The position numbers were made by a program, and so were the translations under genes. From NCBI RefSeq assembly GCF_000235445.1, contig NZ_JH378831.1:273563-337562 (forward strand): a stretch of 64,000 nt of DNA, in the 5' to 3' direction. Under the pieces are notes generated by a model. The model was not told the origin of the DNA. It saw nothing but the letters and a program-made list of their open reading frames with translations, and ran no database searches. This DNA comes from Johnsonella ignava ATCC 51276. GTDB lineage: Bacteria > Bacillota > Clostridia > Lachnospirales > Lachnospiraceae. Shown one piece after another: positions 24,956 to 34,780 of this stretch; the first letter of the stretch is position 1; every line of letters starts with the position of its first letter.

Positions 24956-27900
24956 TTAATCATCAGTATTTTTTACTGCATTTTCTGCCATATTTTCAAC
25001 ACTTTCGGCTGCAATACCTGTTTCGGTATTATAAGCCGCATCGTCAGCTATATCCGCTGTACTGTCTTCTCCCTGCCCTGACATCTCCGAGTTCTCCTCA
25101 TCAATCTCAAGCACCTCAGAATCAATCCTTACGTTTCTGTAACGCTTCATTCCCGTTCCTGCAGGTATAAGTTTACCTATAATTACATTTTCCTTTAAGC
25201 CGTACAGGCGGTCAATCTTACCATTTATAGCCGCCTCAGTAAGCACCTTTGTAGTTTCCTGGAATGAAGCTGCGGAAAGAAATGAATCCGTTGCAAGTGA
25301 TGCCTTTGTAATACCCAGCATTACCTGTCTGCCTTCAGCAGGTCTTTTGCCCTGTGATATAAGTCTTTCATTAATGTCATTATATTCAAGTACATCAACA
25401 GATACTCCCGGAAGAAATTCCGAATCGCCGCCTTCTTCAATCTTAACTTTTTTAATCATCTGACGTACAATTATCTCTATATGCTTGTCATTGATCTCAA
25501 CACCCTGGAGCCTGTAAACCTTCTGAACTTCCCTTATCATATAGTCCTGTACCGCACGTACACCCTTTATCCTAAGTATATCATGCGGATTCAGGCTTCC
25601 CTCGGTAAGCTCGTCTCCCGCTTCTATCTCCTGATTATTTTCAACCTTAAGTCTTGCACCGTAAGACATAAGATAGGTCTTTGATTCGCCTGTTGTATCA
25701 TTTGTAACTATAATTTCACCCTTTTTCCTGATATCGGGTATCTCAACCCTTCCCGCAATCTCTGATATTACTGCAAGTCCTTTGGGTTTTCTTGCCTCAA
25801 AAAGCTCCTCAACACGGGGAAGACCCTGAGTTATATCGCCACCCGCAACACCGCCTGTATGGAAAGTACGCATAGTAAGCTGTGTTCCCGGTTCTCCTAT
25901 AGACTGTGCCGCTATAATTCCTACAGCTTCTCCTACCTGCACCGCCTGTCCTGTTGCCATATTTGCACCGTAACAGCGTGCACATACACCGTTATGGCAT
26001 TTACATGAAAGCACCGTTCTTATCTTTACATAATCACGATTCTCCCTTTTAAGTACATCCATAACCGCAGCTGCCCTCTTAGGGGTGCACATCTGATTTT
26101 CTCTTATTACTTCCTCACCCGTGTCAGGATTTATTATAGTTTCTGCTATGTAGCGTCCTGTAATCCTCTCCTCAAGGCTTTCTATAACTTCACTGCTTTT
26201 TATCATATTGCTTTTTTCACTGAACGCCTTTATTTCCATAAAAGGAATTTCTTTGCCTTCACAACAGTCAACTTCACGTATTATAAGATCTTGAGATACA
26301 TCAACCAGTCTTCTTGTAAGATATCCTGAATCTGCCGTACGCAGTGCAGTATCTGAAAGACCCTTTCTTGCGCCATGTGCTGATATAAAATATTCAAGAA
26401 CATCAAGTCCTTCACGGAAGTTTGATTTTATAGGAAGCTCTATAGTATGACCTGTTGTATCAGACATAAGTCCTCTCATGCCTGCAAGCTGTTTTATCTG
26501 TTTATCAGAACCTCTTGCACCTGAATCAGCCATCATAAATATATTATTATAGGCATCAAGTCCTTCAAGAAGATCCTTTGTAAGCCGTTCATCAGTCTGC
26601 TTCCATACTTTTATAACTTCCTCATAGCGTCCTGTATCGGTAAGCAAACCTCTTCTATAATTTTTTGCAATCTCCTCAACAGTATGCTCAGCTTCTTTTA
26701 TAAGCACTTTTTTACTTTCAGGAACTGTCATATCCGATATGGAAACGGTCATAGATGCAGTAGTTGAATACTTATATCCTATCGCCTTTATGTCATCAAG
26801 TACCGTTGCGGTTTTTGAAAGGCCGTGTATATTTATAACTTTTTCAAGGATCTGCTTACATTTTTTCTTATTTACAAGAAAATCTATCTCAGGAAGCAGT
26901 TCATTGCCCTCTATACTCCTGTCAACAAAGCCGAGATCCTGAGGTATTATCTCATTAAACAAAAGTCTCCCTACTGTAGATGTTATTACCCGGCTCTTTT
27001 TTCTTCCGTCAGGAAACAGCCTGCTTACCTTTACATGTATTCTTGAATGAAGTGTAATAACTTTATTTTCATACGCAAGTATTGCTTCATTTATACTCTT
27101 AAAGTATTTATCTTCACCTTTTGCACCTGGACGCATCTGTGTCAGGTAGTAAATCCCCAATACCATATCCTGCGACGGAACCGCTACCGGACCTCCATCT
27201 GACGGCTTAAGGAGATTGTTTGGTGAAAGCAGAAGAAATCTGCATTCCGCCTGTGCTTCAACTGAAAGCGGAAGATGGACAGCCATCTGGTCTCCGTCAA
27301 AATCCGCATTAAAAGCCGTACATACTAAAGGATGAAGCTTTATAGCCTTACCCTCCACAAGTACAGGTTCAAAAGCCTGTATGCCCAGTCTGTGCAGTGT
27401 AGGCGCCCTGTTAAGCATAACAGGATGTTCCTTTATAACCTTCTCAAGCACATCCCATACTGAAGTCTGCATCCTCTCAACCATCTTTTTTGATGCTTTT
27501 ATATTGCTTGCAATACCCTGAGTTACAAGCTCTTTCATAACAAAAGGCTTAAACAGCTCAATTGCCATCTCCTTAGGAAGTCCGCATTGATAAATCTTTA
27601 ATTCAGGACCTACAACTATAACGGAACGACCTGAATAATCAACACGTTTTCCAAGAAGATTCTGTCTGAAACGCCCCTGTTTTCCTTTAAGCATATCCGA
27701 AAGCGATTTTAATGCACGGTTTCCGGGTCCTGTTACCGGTCTGCCCCTCCTGCCATTGTCTATAAGTGCATCAACAGCTTCCTGAAGCATCCTTTTTTCG
27801 TTTCTTATTATGATATCCGGAGCACCCAGCTCAAGCAGTTTTGCAAGACGATTGTTTCTATTTATTATCCTTCTGTAAAGATCATTTAAATCACTTGTTG

Positions 27901-28669
27901 CAAATCTGCCGCCTTCAAGCTGCACCATAGGTCTTATATCAGGAGGAATAACAGGTATAACATTAAGAACCATCCATTCAGGTTTATTTCCCGAATTTCT
28001 AAATGCCTCTATCACCTCAAGCCTTTTTATTATCTTTGCCCTTTTTTGACCTGAAGCTTCTACAAGCTGTTCTTTTAATTCTCTTGATTCCCTCTCAAGA
28101 TCTATGTTCTGGAGAAGCTCAAGCACCGACTCGGCACCCATTCCTGCCCTAAAATTTCCGAAACCGTAAAGTTCTATTGCCTCCCTGTACTCTTTTTCAG
28201 AAAGTACCTGTTTATAACTAAGTTCGGTTTTGACAGGATCAAGGACTACATATGAAGCAAAATACAATACTTTTTCAAGAACTCTAGGCGACATGTCCAG
28301 AATCAATCCCATACGAGACGGTATACCTTTAAAATACCATATATGTGATACCGGTGCAGCAAGCTCTATATGCCCCATACGCTCACGTCTTACACTTGAC
28401 TTTGTAACCTCAACTCCGCAGCGGTCGCATATAACACCTTTATGACGTATTTTCTTGTATTTTCCACATGTACATTCCCAGTCCTTGCTCGGTCCGAAAA
28501 TCTTTTCACAGAAAAGTCCGTCTCTTTCAGGTTTGAGTGTTCTGTAATTTATAGTTTCAGGTTTTTTCACCTCGCCATGAGACCATTCCCTGATTTTTTC
28601 AGGTGAGGCAAGACCTATCTGAATATTGTCAAATGCTATTGGCTGATAGATTTCATTATTATCAGGCAT
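24956..28669 (-). CDS. rpoC: RNA polymerase beta' subunit
   Basis: 1237 residues. The N-terminal zinc site CTCGKYKKIRHKGVICDRCG, the active-site NADFDGDQMAVH that binds catalytic Mg2+, the bridge-helix region, and the second Cys cluster (CKCHNGVCARCYG) are all visible. The C-terminus ends in an acidic Ala/Glu/Asn-rich tail of ~45 residues beyond the conserved core. AAGGA precedes the ATG. It lies 45 bp downstream of rpoB. Confidence 0.99.
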   Translation of the reverse strand: MPDNNEIYQPIAFDNIQIGLASPEKIREWSHGEVKKPETINYRTLKPERDGLFCEKIFGPSKDWECTCGKYKKIRHKGVICDRCGVEVTKSSVRRERMGHIELAAPVSHIWYFKGIPSRMGLILDMSPRVLEKVLYFASYVVLDPVKTELSYKQVLSEKEYREAIELYGFGNFRAGMGAESVLELLQNIDLERESRELKEQLVEASGQKRAKIIKRLEVIEAFRNSGNKPEWMVLNVIPVIPPDIRPMVQLEGGRFATSDLNDLYRRIINRNNRLAKLLELGAPDIIIRNEKRMLQEAVDALIDNGRRGRPVTGPGNRALKSLSDMLKGKQGRFRQNLLGKRVDYSGRSVIVVGPELKIYQCGLPKEMAIELFKPFVMKELVTQGIASNIKASKKMVERMQTSVWDVLEKVIKEHPVMLNRAPTLHRLGIQAFEPVLVEGKAIKLHPLVCTAFNADFDGDQMAVHLPLSVEAQAECRFLLLSPNNLLKPSDGGPVAVPSQDMVLGIYYLTQMRPGAKGEDKYFKSINEAILAYENKVITLHSRIHVKVSRLFPDGRKKSRVITSTVGRLLFNEIIPQDLGFVDRSIEGNELLPEIDFLVNKKKCKQILEKVINIHGLSKTATVLDDIKAIGYKYSTTASMTVSISDMTVPESKKVLIKEAEHTVEEIAKNYRRGLLTDTGRYEEVIKVWKQTDERLTKDLLEGLDAYNNIFMMADSGARGSDKQIKQLAGMRGLMSDTTGHTIELPIKSNFREGLDVLEYFISAHGARKGLSDTALRTADSGYLTRRLVDVSQDLIIREVDCCEGKEIPFMEIKAFSEKSNMIKSSEVIESLEERITGRYIAETIINPDTGEEVIRENQMCTPKRAAAVMDVLKRENRDYVKIRTVLSCKCHNGVCARCYGANMATGQAVQVGEAVGIIAAQSIGEPGTQLTMRTFHTGGVAGGDITQGLPRVEELFEARKPKGLAVISEIAGRVEIPDIRKKGEIIVTNDTTGESKTYLMSYGARLKVENNQEIEAGDELTEGSLNPHDILRIKGVRAVQDYMIREVQKVYRLQGVEINDKHIEIIVRQMIKKVKIEEGGDSEFLPGVSVDVLEYNDINERLISQGKRPAEGRQVMLGITKASLATDSFLSAASFQETTKVLTEAAINGKIDRLYGLKENVIIGKLIPAGTGMKRYRNVRIDSEVLEIDEENSEMSGQGEDSTADIADDAAYNTETGIAAESVENMAENAVKNTDD

Positions 28670-28714
28670 GAATTTACTCCTTCCTTAAAATACGACATAT
28701 CATCTGTGAATCTT

Positions 28715-31700
28715 TTAGTAGCTGTCATCATCCGTATCATCAGATACATCCGGTTCATCTTCATAATCTGTATCCTCTTTTTCAAAATCATCATCAGAAT
28801 CATCACCGGAAGTCTCTTCTACATCTACAAGCTCCTCCCCATTAAATTCCTTTGTGGAAAAGCCGCCTTTTGACAGTTCCTCGTCATTATGGTATTTCCT
28901 GTCTCCTTCTATAATGGAATTAATGCTTAAATCACCGTAACTTAGGTTTTCCTTAAGCTCAACTTCAGTTCCGTCTTCATTTAATACTCTTATATCAAGG
29001 CCTAATGACTGAAGCTCTTTAAGCAGAACCTTAAATGATTCGGGGATGCCCGATTCGGGTATGTTTTCACCTTTTATAATGGCTTCATAGGTCTTAACAC
29101 GTCCTATAACATCATCAGACTTAACTGTAAGTATTTCCTGAAGTGTATATGAAGCTCCATATGCCTCAAGTGCCCATACTTCCATCTCACCGAAACGCTG
29201 ACCGCCGAACTGTGCTTTACCTCCAAGCGGCTGCTGCGTAACAAGCGAATACGGACCTGTAGACCTTGCATGTATCTTGTCATCAACCAGGTGATGCAGC
29301 TTAAGGTAGTGCATATGACCTATAGTAACCGGGCTGTCAAAATATTCTCCGGTTCTTCCGTCTCTAAGCCATACCTTTCCGTCTCTTGAAATAGGAACCC
29401 CTTTCCAAAGCTTCCTATGTTCAAGGTTATTTTTAAGATAATCCATAACACGGCTGTCAACTATGTCTTTATATTTTTCTTCAAAAAATTCATATTCTTC
29501 ATTTACATAGTCATTTGCCATCTCAAGCATATCCATTATGTCATTTTCATTTGCACCGTCAAATACGGGTGTTGCTATATTAAAACCAAGTGCCTTTGCC
29601 GCAAGCGACAGGTGTATCTCAAGAACCTGCCCTATATTCATACGTGAAGGAACTCCAAGCGGATTCAGCACTATATCAAGCGGTCTGCCGTTTGGAAGAA
29701 ATGGCATATCCTCTACCGGAAGTACTCTTGAAACAACACCTTTATTTCCATGACGACCTGCCATCTTGTCCCCTACGGATATTTTCCTTTTTTGTGCTAT
29801 ATATATACGCACACTCTGGTTTACACCCGGCGGAAGATCAGGATTGTCTTTTCTTTTAAATATCTTAGCATCAACAACCACACCGTATGAACCGTGCGGA
29901 ACTTTAAGTGATGTGTCTTTTACTTCCCGTGCCTTTTCACCGAATATTGCACGCAGCAGTCTTTCTTCGGCAGTAAGCTCAGTCTCTCCCTTAGGCATTA
30001 CCTTTCCTACAAGGATATCACCGGCACGCACATCCGCACCAACTCTTATAATTCCGCTTTCATCAAGATCCTTAAGAGCTTCATCACCCACTCCCGGAAC
30101 ATCTTTTGTAATTTCCTCAGGACCGAGCTTTGTATCTCTTGCAACACATTCATACTCTTCTATATGTATTGAAGTATATACATCATCCTGTACCAGCTTT
30201 TCACTTAATAAAACCGCATCTTCATAATTATAGCCCTCCCAGGTCATAAAACCTATAAGAGGGTTTTTACCAAGTGCTATCTCACCATTATGTGTTGAGG
30301 GTCCGTCAGCTATAATCTCGCCCTTCTCAACATGATCTCCTTTATAAACTATCGGTTTTTGATTGTAAGAATTTGACTGATTGCTCCTTAAAAATTTAGT
30401 AAGGCGATACACATCTTTCTGTCCGTCCTCATCTCTTTTTATCACAATAGAATCAGCACTGCTTAAAAGTACCTTGCCTGCATGTTTTGCAAGTACACAT
30501 ACACCTGAATCAACTGCCGCTTTTTCCTCCATACCCGTACCTACTACAGGTTCTTCGGTAATCATAAGCGGAACAGCCTGACGCTGCATATTTGAACCCA
30601 TAAGTGCACGGTTTGCATCATCATTTTCAAGGAAAGGTATCATACTGGTAGCAACTGAAAAGACCATTTTGGGAGAAACGTCCATAAGATCTATCCTTGA
30701 CTTTTGGAACTCAGATATTTCATCTCTAAATCTTCCTGAAACATTGCTGTTTTTAAAATGCCCTTCCTCATCAAGCGGCTCATTTGCCTGTGCAACTACA
30801 AAATTATCCTCCTCATCGGCAGTTATATAAACTACTTCATCAGTAACCACAGGATTTGCAGGATCTGTAGTTTTATCAACCACTCTATAAGGTGCTTCTA
30901 CAAACCCGTAAGAATTGACTTTTGCAAAACTTGCAAGCGAATTTATAAGACCTATATTCGGACCTTCCGGAGTTTCAATAGGGCACATTCTGCCATAATG
31001 TGTATAATGCACATCACGCACTTCAAATCCTGCCCTGTCCCTTGAAAGTCCACCCGGTCCAAGTGCTGAAAGCCTTCTTTTATGTGTAAGCTCTGAAAGC
31101 GGGTTGTTCTGATCCATAAACTGTGAAAGCTGTGAACTTCCGAAAAATTCTTTTATGGCGGCTGTAACAGGTTTTATATTTATAAAACTCTGTATATTCA
31201 AATCCGTTCCGTCATATGTTGACATCCTCTCTCTTACAACCCTCTCCATCCTTGAAAGACCTATTCTGAACTGGTTCTGCAAAAGCTCGCCCACAGCCCT
31301 TATACGTCTGTTTCCAAGGTGATCTATATCATCATTATTACCTATACCTTCTTCTATATGCATATTGTAATTTATCGAAGCAAATATATCTTCTTTTGTA
31401 ATATGCTTAGGTATAAGTTCGCCTATATTTTTCTTTATAGCCTCTTTAAGTGCCTCCGTGCTTTCCGATTCTTCAATGATCTGTTTAAGCAGCGGATAGT
31501 ATACAGCCTCTGTAACTCCAAGTTCCTGAGGATTTTCTATATCTACAAATTTTTTAATATCAACCATAAGATTTGAAAGAACTTTTACATTTCTGTCATT
31601 TCCTTCAATATATACATATGGCACTGCCGAATTCTGTATCTCAAGAGCTTTTTCCTTTGTAAGGCTTTCTCCCGCTTCGGCAATAATCTCACCCGTTTCA

Positions 31701-32602
31701 AAGTTAATTACATCTTCAGCAAGTACATGACCTGCTATACGATATTTAAAATTGAGTTTCTTATTGAATTTATAACGTCCTACTTTTGCCAAATCATAAC
31801 GTCTGGGATCAAAAAACATAGAATTAAGCAGACTCTGTGCATTATCCACTGAAAGCGGTTCTCCCGGTCTTATCTTTTTATAAAGCTCCAAAAGACCTCC
31901 TTCATAGTTTTCCGATGAATCCTTTGCAAGACTTGCTATAAGTTTAGGTTCATCACCAAACAGATCAAGTATCTCTTCATTTTTTCCAATACCCATTGCT
32001 CTTAAAAGCACTGTAATAGGCACTTTTCTGGTTCTATCAACACGTACATAAAATACATCATTTGAATCCGTTTCATATTCAAGCCATGCACCACGGTTGG
32101 GAATCACCTGTGCAAAGAAGCACTTTTTACCAAGTTTATCATGCTCTATGGTATAATAGATACCGGGTGAACGCACCAGCTGGCTTACAATAACTCTCTC
32201 GGCACCGTTTATTATAAACGATCCTGTTTCTGTCATAAGGGGGAAATCTCCCATATAGGTTTCCTGACTGATTATAGTATCATCACTTTTCCGCCTTAAG
32301 GTAAGATTTGCTTTCATAGGTGCGGAGTATGTGGAATCTCTGTCCTTACATTCTGCTATGGTGTATTTTATCTCATCTGTGAACAGCTTATAGTTTGAGA
32401 AATCCAGTGTAAAATTCCCGGCAAAATCTTCAATCGGGAATATATCTTTAAAAACTTCTTTAAGACCTTCTTTTAGAAACCACTGATAAGAATCTTTTTG
32501 GATCTCTATCAATGCCGGCATTTCAAGAACTTCTTTCTGCATGGAGAAGCTCATCCTTACGCTTTTCCCGGATTGCACGGGATGCATCTTGCTTTTTTCC
32601 AT
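28715..32602 (-). CDS. rpoB: RNA polymerase beta subunit
   Basis: 1295 residues from ATG 32602, which has AGAGGTG about 8 nt upstream; an in-frame ATG at 32644 lacks an RBS. The rifampicin pocket reads LSQFMDQNNPLSELTHKRR followed by LSALGPGGL, with the Asp, His and Ser resistance positions wild type. GDKMAGRHGNKGV and the C-terminal GGKAQFGGQRFGEMEVWAL are intact. The end is a strongly acidic Asp/Glu tail of ~60 residues. rplJ/rplL are not upstream here. Confidence 0.99.
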   Translation of the reverse strand: MEKSKMHPVQSGKSVRMSFSMQKEVLEMPALIEIQKDSYQWFLKEGLKEVFKDIFPIEDFAGNFTLDFSNYKLFTDEIKYTIAECKDRDSTYSAPMKANLTLRRKSDDTIISQETYMGDFPLMTETGSFIINGAERVIVSQLVRSPGIYYTIEHDKLGKKCFFAQVIPNRGAWLEYETDSNDVFYVRVDRTRKVPITVLLRAMGIGKNEEILDLFGDEPKLIASLAKDSSENYEGGLLELYKKIRPGEPLSVDNAQSLLNSMFFDPRRYDLAKVGRYKFNKKLNFKYRIAGHVLAEDVINFETGEIIAEAGESLTKEKALEIQNSAVPYVYIEGNDRNVKVLSNLMVDIKKFVDIENPQELGVTEAVYYPLLKQIIEESESTEALKEAIKKNIGELIPKHITKEDIFASINYNMHIEEGIGNNDDIDHLGNRRIRAVGELLQNQFRIGLSRMERVVRERMSTYDGTDLNIQSFINIKPVTAAIKEFFGSSQLSQFMDQNNPLSELTHKRRLSALGPGGLSRDRAGFEVRDVHYTHYGRMCPIETPEGPNIGLINSLASFAKVNSYGFVEAPYRVVDKTTDPANPVVTDEVVYITADEEDNFVVAQANEPLDEEGHFKNSNVSGRFRDEISEFQKSRIDLMDVSPKMVFSVATSMIPFLENDDANRALMGSNMQRQAVPLMITEEPVVGTGMEEKAAVDSGVCVLAKHAGKVLLSSADSIVIKRDEDGQKDVYRLTKFLRSNQSNSYNQKPIVYKGDHVEKGEIIADGPSTHNGEIALGKNPLIGFMTWEGYNYEDAVLLSEKLVQDDVYTSIHIEEYECVARDTKLGPEEITKDVPGVGDEALKDLDESGIIRVGADVRAGDILVGKVMPKGETELTAEERLLRAIFGEKAREVKDTSLKVPHGSYGVVVDAKIFKRKDNPDLPPGVNQSVRIYIAQKRKISVGDKMAGRHGNKGVVSRVLPVEDMPFLPNGRPLDIVLNPLGVPSRMNIGQVLEIHLSLAAKALGFNIATPVFDGANENDIMDMLEMANDYVNEEYEFFEEKYKDIVDSRVMDYLKNNLEHRKLWKGVPISRDGKVWLRDGRTGEYFDSPVTIGHMHYLKLHHLVDDKIHARSTGPYSLVTQQPLGGKAQFGGQRFGEMEVWALEAYGASYTLQEILTVKSDDVIGRVKTYEAIIKGENIPESGIPESFKVLLKELQSLGLDIRVLNEDGTEVELKENLSYGDLSINSIIEGDRKYHNDEELSKGGFSTKEFNGEELVDVEETSGDDSDDDFEKEDTDYEDEPDVSDDTDDDSY

Positions 32603-32703
32603 AGATGTTTCACCTCTGTTAATATATGAATTGACTGCTTCCATACTTTAGAGAAGCAGCTTGATATCTCAAAAGGCTACTCCCCCACGATAGTGCACCC
32701 CTG

Positions 32704-32732
32704 ATAGTATCACTTTCTACAAAATGTGTCAA
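32704..32732 (-). promoter_or_regulatory. Promoter of rpoBC
   Basis: Minus strand TTGACA (32727-32732), 17-nt spacer, TACTAT (32704-32709), ~100 nt before the rpoB ATG. It is back-to-back with the promoter at 32744-32771. Confidence 0.7.
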
Positions 32733-32743
32733 TACAAATTTCC

Positions 32744-32771
32744 TTGATTTTTGTTTTTTTTTTGATATAAT
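32744..32771 (+). promoter_or_regulatory. Promoter of the divergent membrane protein gene
   Basis: TTGATT (32744-32749), 16-nt T-rich spacer, TATAAT (32766-32771). Confidence 0.6.
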
Positions 32772-32818
32772 TCCAGTGCGTTTTATACGTTATTTAATAT
32801 ATCCGGAGGAAATATAAA

Positions 32819-33301
32819 TTGAATACAATCATCACTGTGATCGGTATAATCCTTGTTATTGTTGTAGTACTGCTTGGCATACTTTATTTTATAGGAAGCC
32901 GGCTTGAGAAAAAACAGAGTGAGCAACAGGCTGCCATAGAAGCATCAAAACAAGTGGTTTCAATGCTCGTTATAGATAAAAAGCGTTTGAAAATCAAGGA
33001 GTCAGGGCTCCCCAGAATAGTTTATGAACAAACTCCTGCCTATCTCAGATGGACTAAAGTCCCTGTGGTTAAAGCAAAAATCGGTTCCAAAATCATGACA
33101 CTTATGGCTGATGAAAAAGTATTTGGCCTGCTTCCTTTAAAATCTGAAGTAAAGGTAGTTATAAGCGGTATCTATATAAGCGAAATCAAAAGTGTACGGG
33201 GCGGTATTCCGGTAAAGAATGAAACAAAAAAAGGGTTCTTTGCAAAATTTGCAGAAAAGATGCAGACCCGTGTACAGGAACAAAAACAAAAAACAAAATA
33301 G
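32819..33301 (+). CDS. Single-pass membrane protein divergent from rpoB
   Basis: 160 residues. Starts with TTG at 32819, 8 nt after CGGAGGA; no ATG is available in place. One strong hydrophobic segment (~5-27) is followed by a Glu/Gln/Lys-rich stretch and a ~80-residue domain (LVIDKKRLKIKESGLP, later LMADEKVFGLLPLKSEVKVVISG), ending in a basic Gln/Lys tail. The domain would face the cytoplasm or the outside depending on topology. Function unknown. Confidence 0.75.
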   Translation: MNTIITVIGIILVIVVVLLGILYFIGSRLEKKQSEQQAAIEASKQVVSMLVIDKKRLKIKESGLPRIVYEQTPAYLRWTKVPVVKAKIGSKIMTLMADEKVFGLLPLKSEVKVVISGIYISEIKSVRGGIPVKNETKKGFFAKFAEKMQTRVQEQKQKTK

Positions 33302-33316
33302 TACTATCAAGATTAT

Positions 33317-33355
33317 AAAAATCCCGGAGCTAAAATACATCCGAGATTTTTATTT
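33317..33355. terminator. Bidirectional terminator
   Basis: AAAAATCCCGG (33317-33327) pairs with CCGAGATTTTT (33341-33351) with one mismatch-like G-U, flanked by A- and T-runs. It serves the convergent genes ending at 33301 and 33361. Confidence 0.75.
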
Positions 33356-33360
33356 TTATC

Positions 33361-33798
33361 CTATATTTCAAATGTCGCATTATATATGCTTATCACAAGT
33401 TTACATTCCGACAAAAGCATCTCCCCTGTATAAAGCGAGTAATGAATATCTGCCGTTATTCTGTCATTATTCCTGCAAATATCTACCGCATAAGTCCTTA
33501 CTCCCATATCTATATCTCCGTAAACAGTCTTATACAATGCAGGATTCATATCCTCTCCGGGTCTAAAATCCATACTTGAGTCCACAAATCCCCGTCTTAT
33601 AAGACTTGCACTTTTATCATTAAACGTAAAGGTATTTTTTATCAGGCTGCTTTTATCATCAGCAATTTCTTCATAATTAATTTTATGCATGCCGTCCTCA
33701 AACTCATAAAAACCGGAAACGTTATATTCCATATCTTCAGCAGCCATACCTTTAACTATATGTGTACTTTTTATATTTAATAAAACCTTTTGCTTCAT
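33361..33798 (-). CDS. DUF1934 domain protein (YwiB-like beta-barrel)
   Basis: 145 residues from ATG 33798; a GTG at 33816 would add six residues but neither has a strong RBS. The pattern of short beta strands (DMEYNVSGFYEFEDG, KINYEE, NTFTFNDKSASLIRRG) and the closing YSLYTGEMLLSECKLVISI fits DUF1934, a calycin-like fold of unknown function. It lies 49 bp downstream of murI in the same orientation; homologues are often found near cell-wall or argS genes in Firmicutes. Confidence 0.75.
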   Translation of the reverse strand: MKQKVLLNIKSTHIVKGMAAEDMEYNVSGFYEFEDGMHKINYEEIADDKSSLIKNTFTFNDKSASLIRRGFVDSSMDFRPGEDMNPALYKTVYGDIDMGVRTYAVDICRNNDRITADIHYSLYTGEMLLSECKLVISIYNATFEI

Positions 33799-33847
33799 TA
33801 TAAAGTTTCGCTTCACTAATAAATATTATTAATAAAATAATTAAGTT

Positions 33848-34780
33848 CTAATATTCCTCTATCTGTATTTTTATACTTTCCTCCACTTCTTTAGGAAGTA
33901 TTGAAGATGCAAAATCTCTGAACCTCTCAGCAAGATCGCTTACATAAAAACTGTGTCCGCCTTCATTTTGTCCATCACATAAAAGTTTTTCGCTTCTTAG
34001 CAGTTCTCTTAATTCAATGGCAGTTTCATATGCAGGATTTACAAGAGTTACTTCATCTCCCATAATCCGTCTTATTGCAGATCTTAAAAGCGGGTAATGC
34101 GTACAACCCATAACAAGTGTATCTATATATTTTTGCTTTATCTCATTTACATACCTGCTTATTATCTCATCAGTAACACTATCATGAGTAAGCCCTTCTT
34201 CAACCAGCGGCACCAGAAGCGGACATGCCTTTTGTATCACTTCAACATCCGGCTTTAAAGCTTTAATCGTCTTAGGATATATCCTGCTGTCAACGGTTCC
34301 GCTTGTACCTATAATGCCTATCCTGCCGTTTTGTGTGGCTTCAACGGCAGCTCTTGCACCTGAATGTATCACACCTATTATAGGCACGCTGCTTTCAAGC
34401 GAGAGTGTTTCAAGTGCATAGGCACTTGCGGTATTGCATGCTATAACTATTGCCTTTACCTTTTTAGTCATGAGGAATCTATAAATCTGTCTTGAATAAC
34501 GTATTATAGTATCCTTTGATTTACTTCCGTAAGGTACTCTCGCAGTATCTCCGAAATATACCAGCTTTTCATACGGCATCTGCCTTATTATTTCTCTTGC
34601 AACAGTAAGCCCGCCAACACCTGAATCAAATACCCCTATCGGTGAATCCCTCCTGCTCTCAGTATCAAGACTGCCGGCTTTATTTTGCCAATTTGCCAGG
34701 CTTTTTACCTGCGGTTTGTCTTCACCTTTTTTAGGATCGGAAGTATCATTTTCTTCGATACTCTTATATTTAAAAGCCAT
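33848..34780 (-). CDS. murI: Glutamate racemase
   Basis: 310 residues. Makes D-glutamate for peptidoglycan. The two catalytic cysteines are in IACNTASAYAL and MGCTHYPLL; PIGVFDSGVGGLTV marks the start of the fold. An unusual hydrophilic N-terminal extension of ~45 residues (Lys/Asp/Glu-rich) precedes the conserved core. AAAGGGA lies 8 nt before the ATG, supporting this start, and the gene overlaps ddl by 11 bp, so the two are coupled: both supply D-amino acids to the cell wall. Confidence 0.96.
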   Translation of the reverse strand: MAFKYKSIEENDTSDPKKGEDKPQVKSLANWQNKAGSLDTESRRDSPIGVFDSGVGGLTVAREIIRQMPYEKLVYFGDTARVPYGSKSKDTIIRYSRQIYRFLMTKKVKAIVIACNTASAYALETLSLESSVPIIGVIHSGARAAVEATQNGRIGIIGTSGTVDSRIYPKTIKALKPDVEVIQKACPLLVPLVEEGLTHDSVTDEIISRYVNEIKQKYIDTLVMGCTHYPLLRSAIRRIMGDEVTLVNPAYETAIELRELLRSEKLLCDGQNEGGHSFYVSDLAERFRDFASSILPKEVEESIKIQIEEY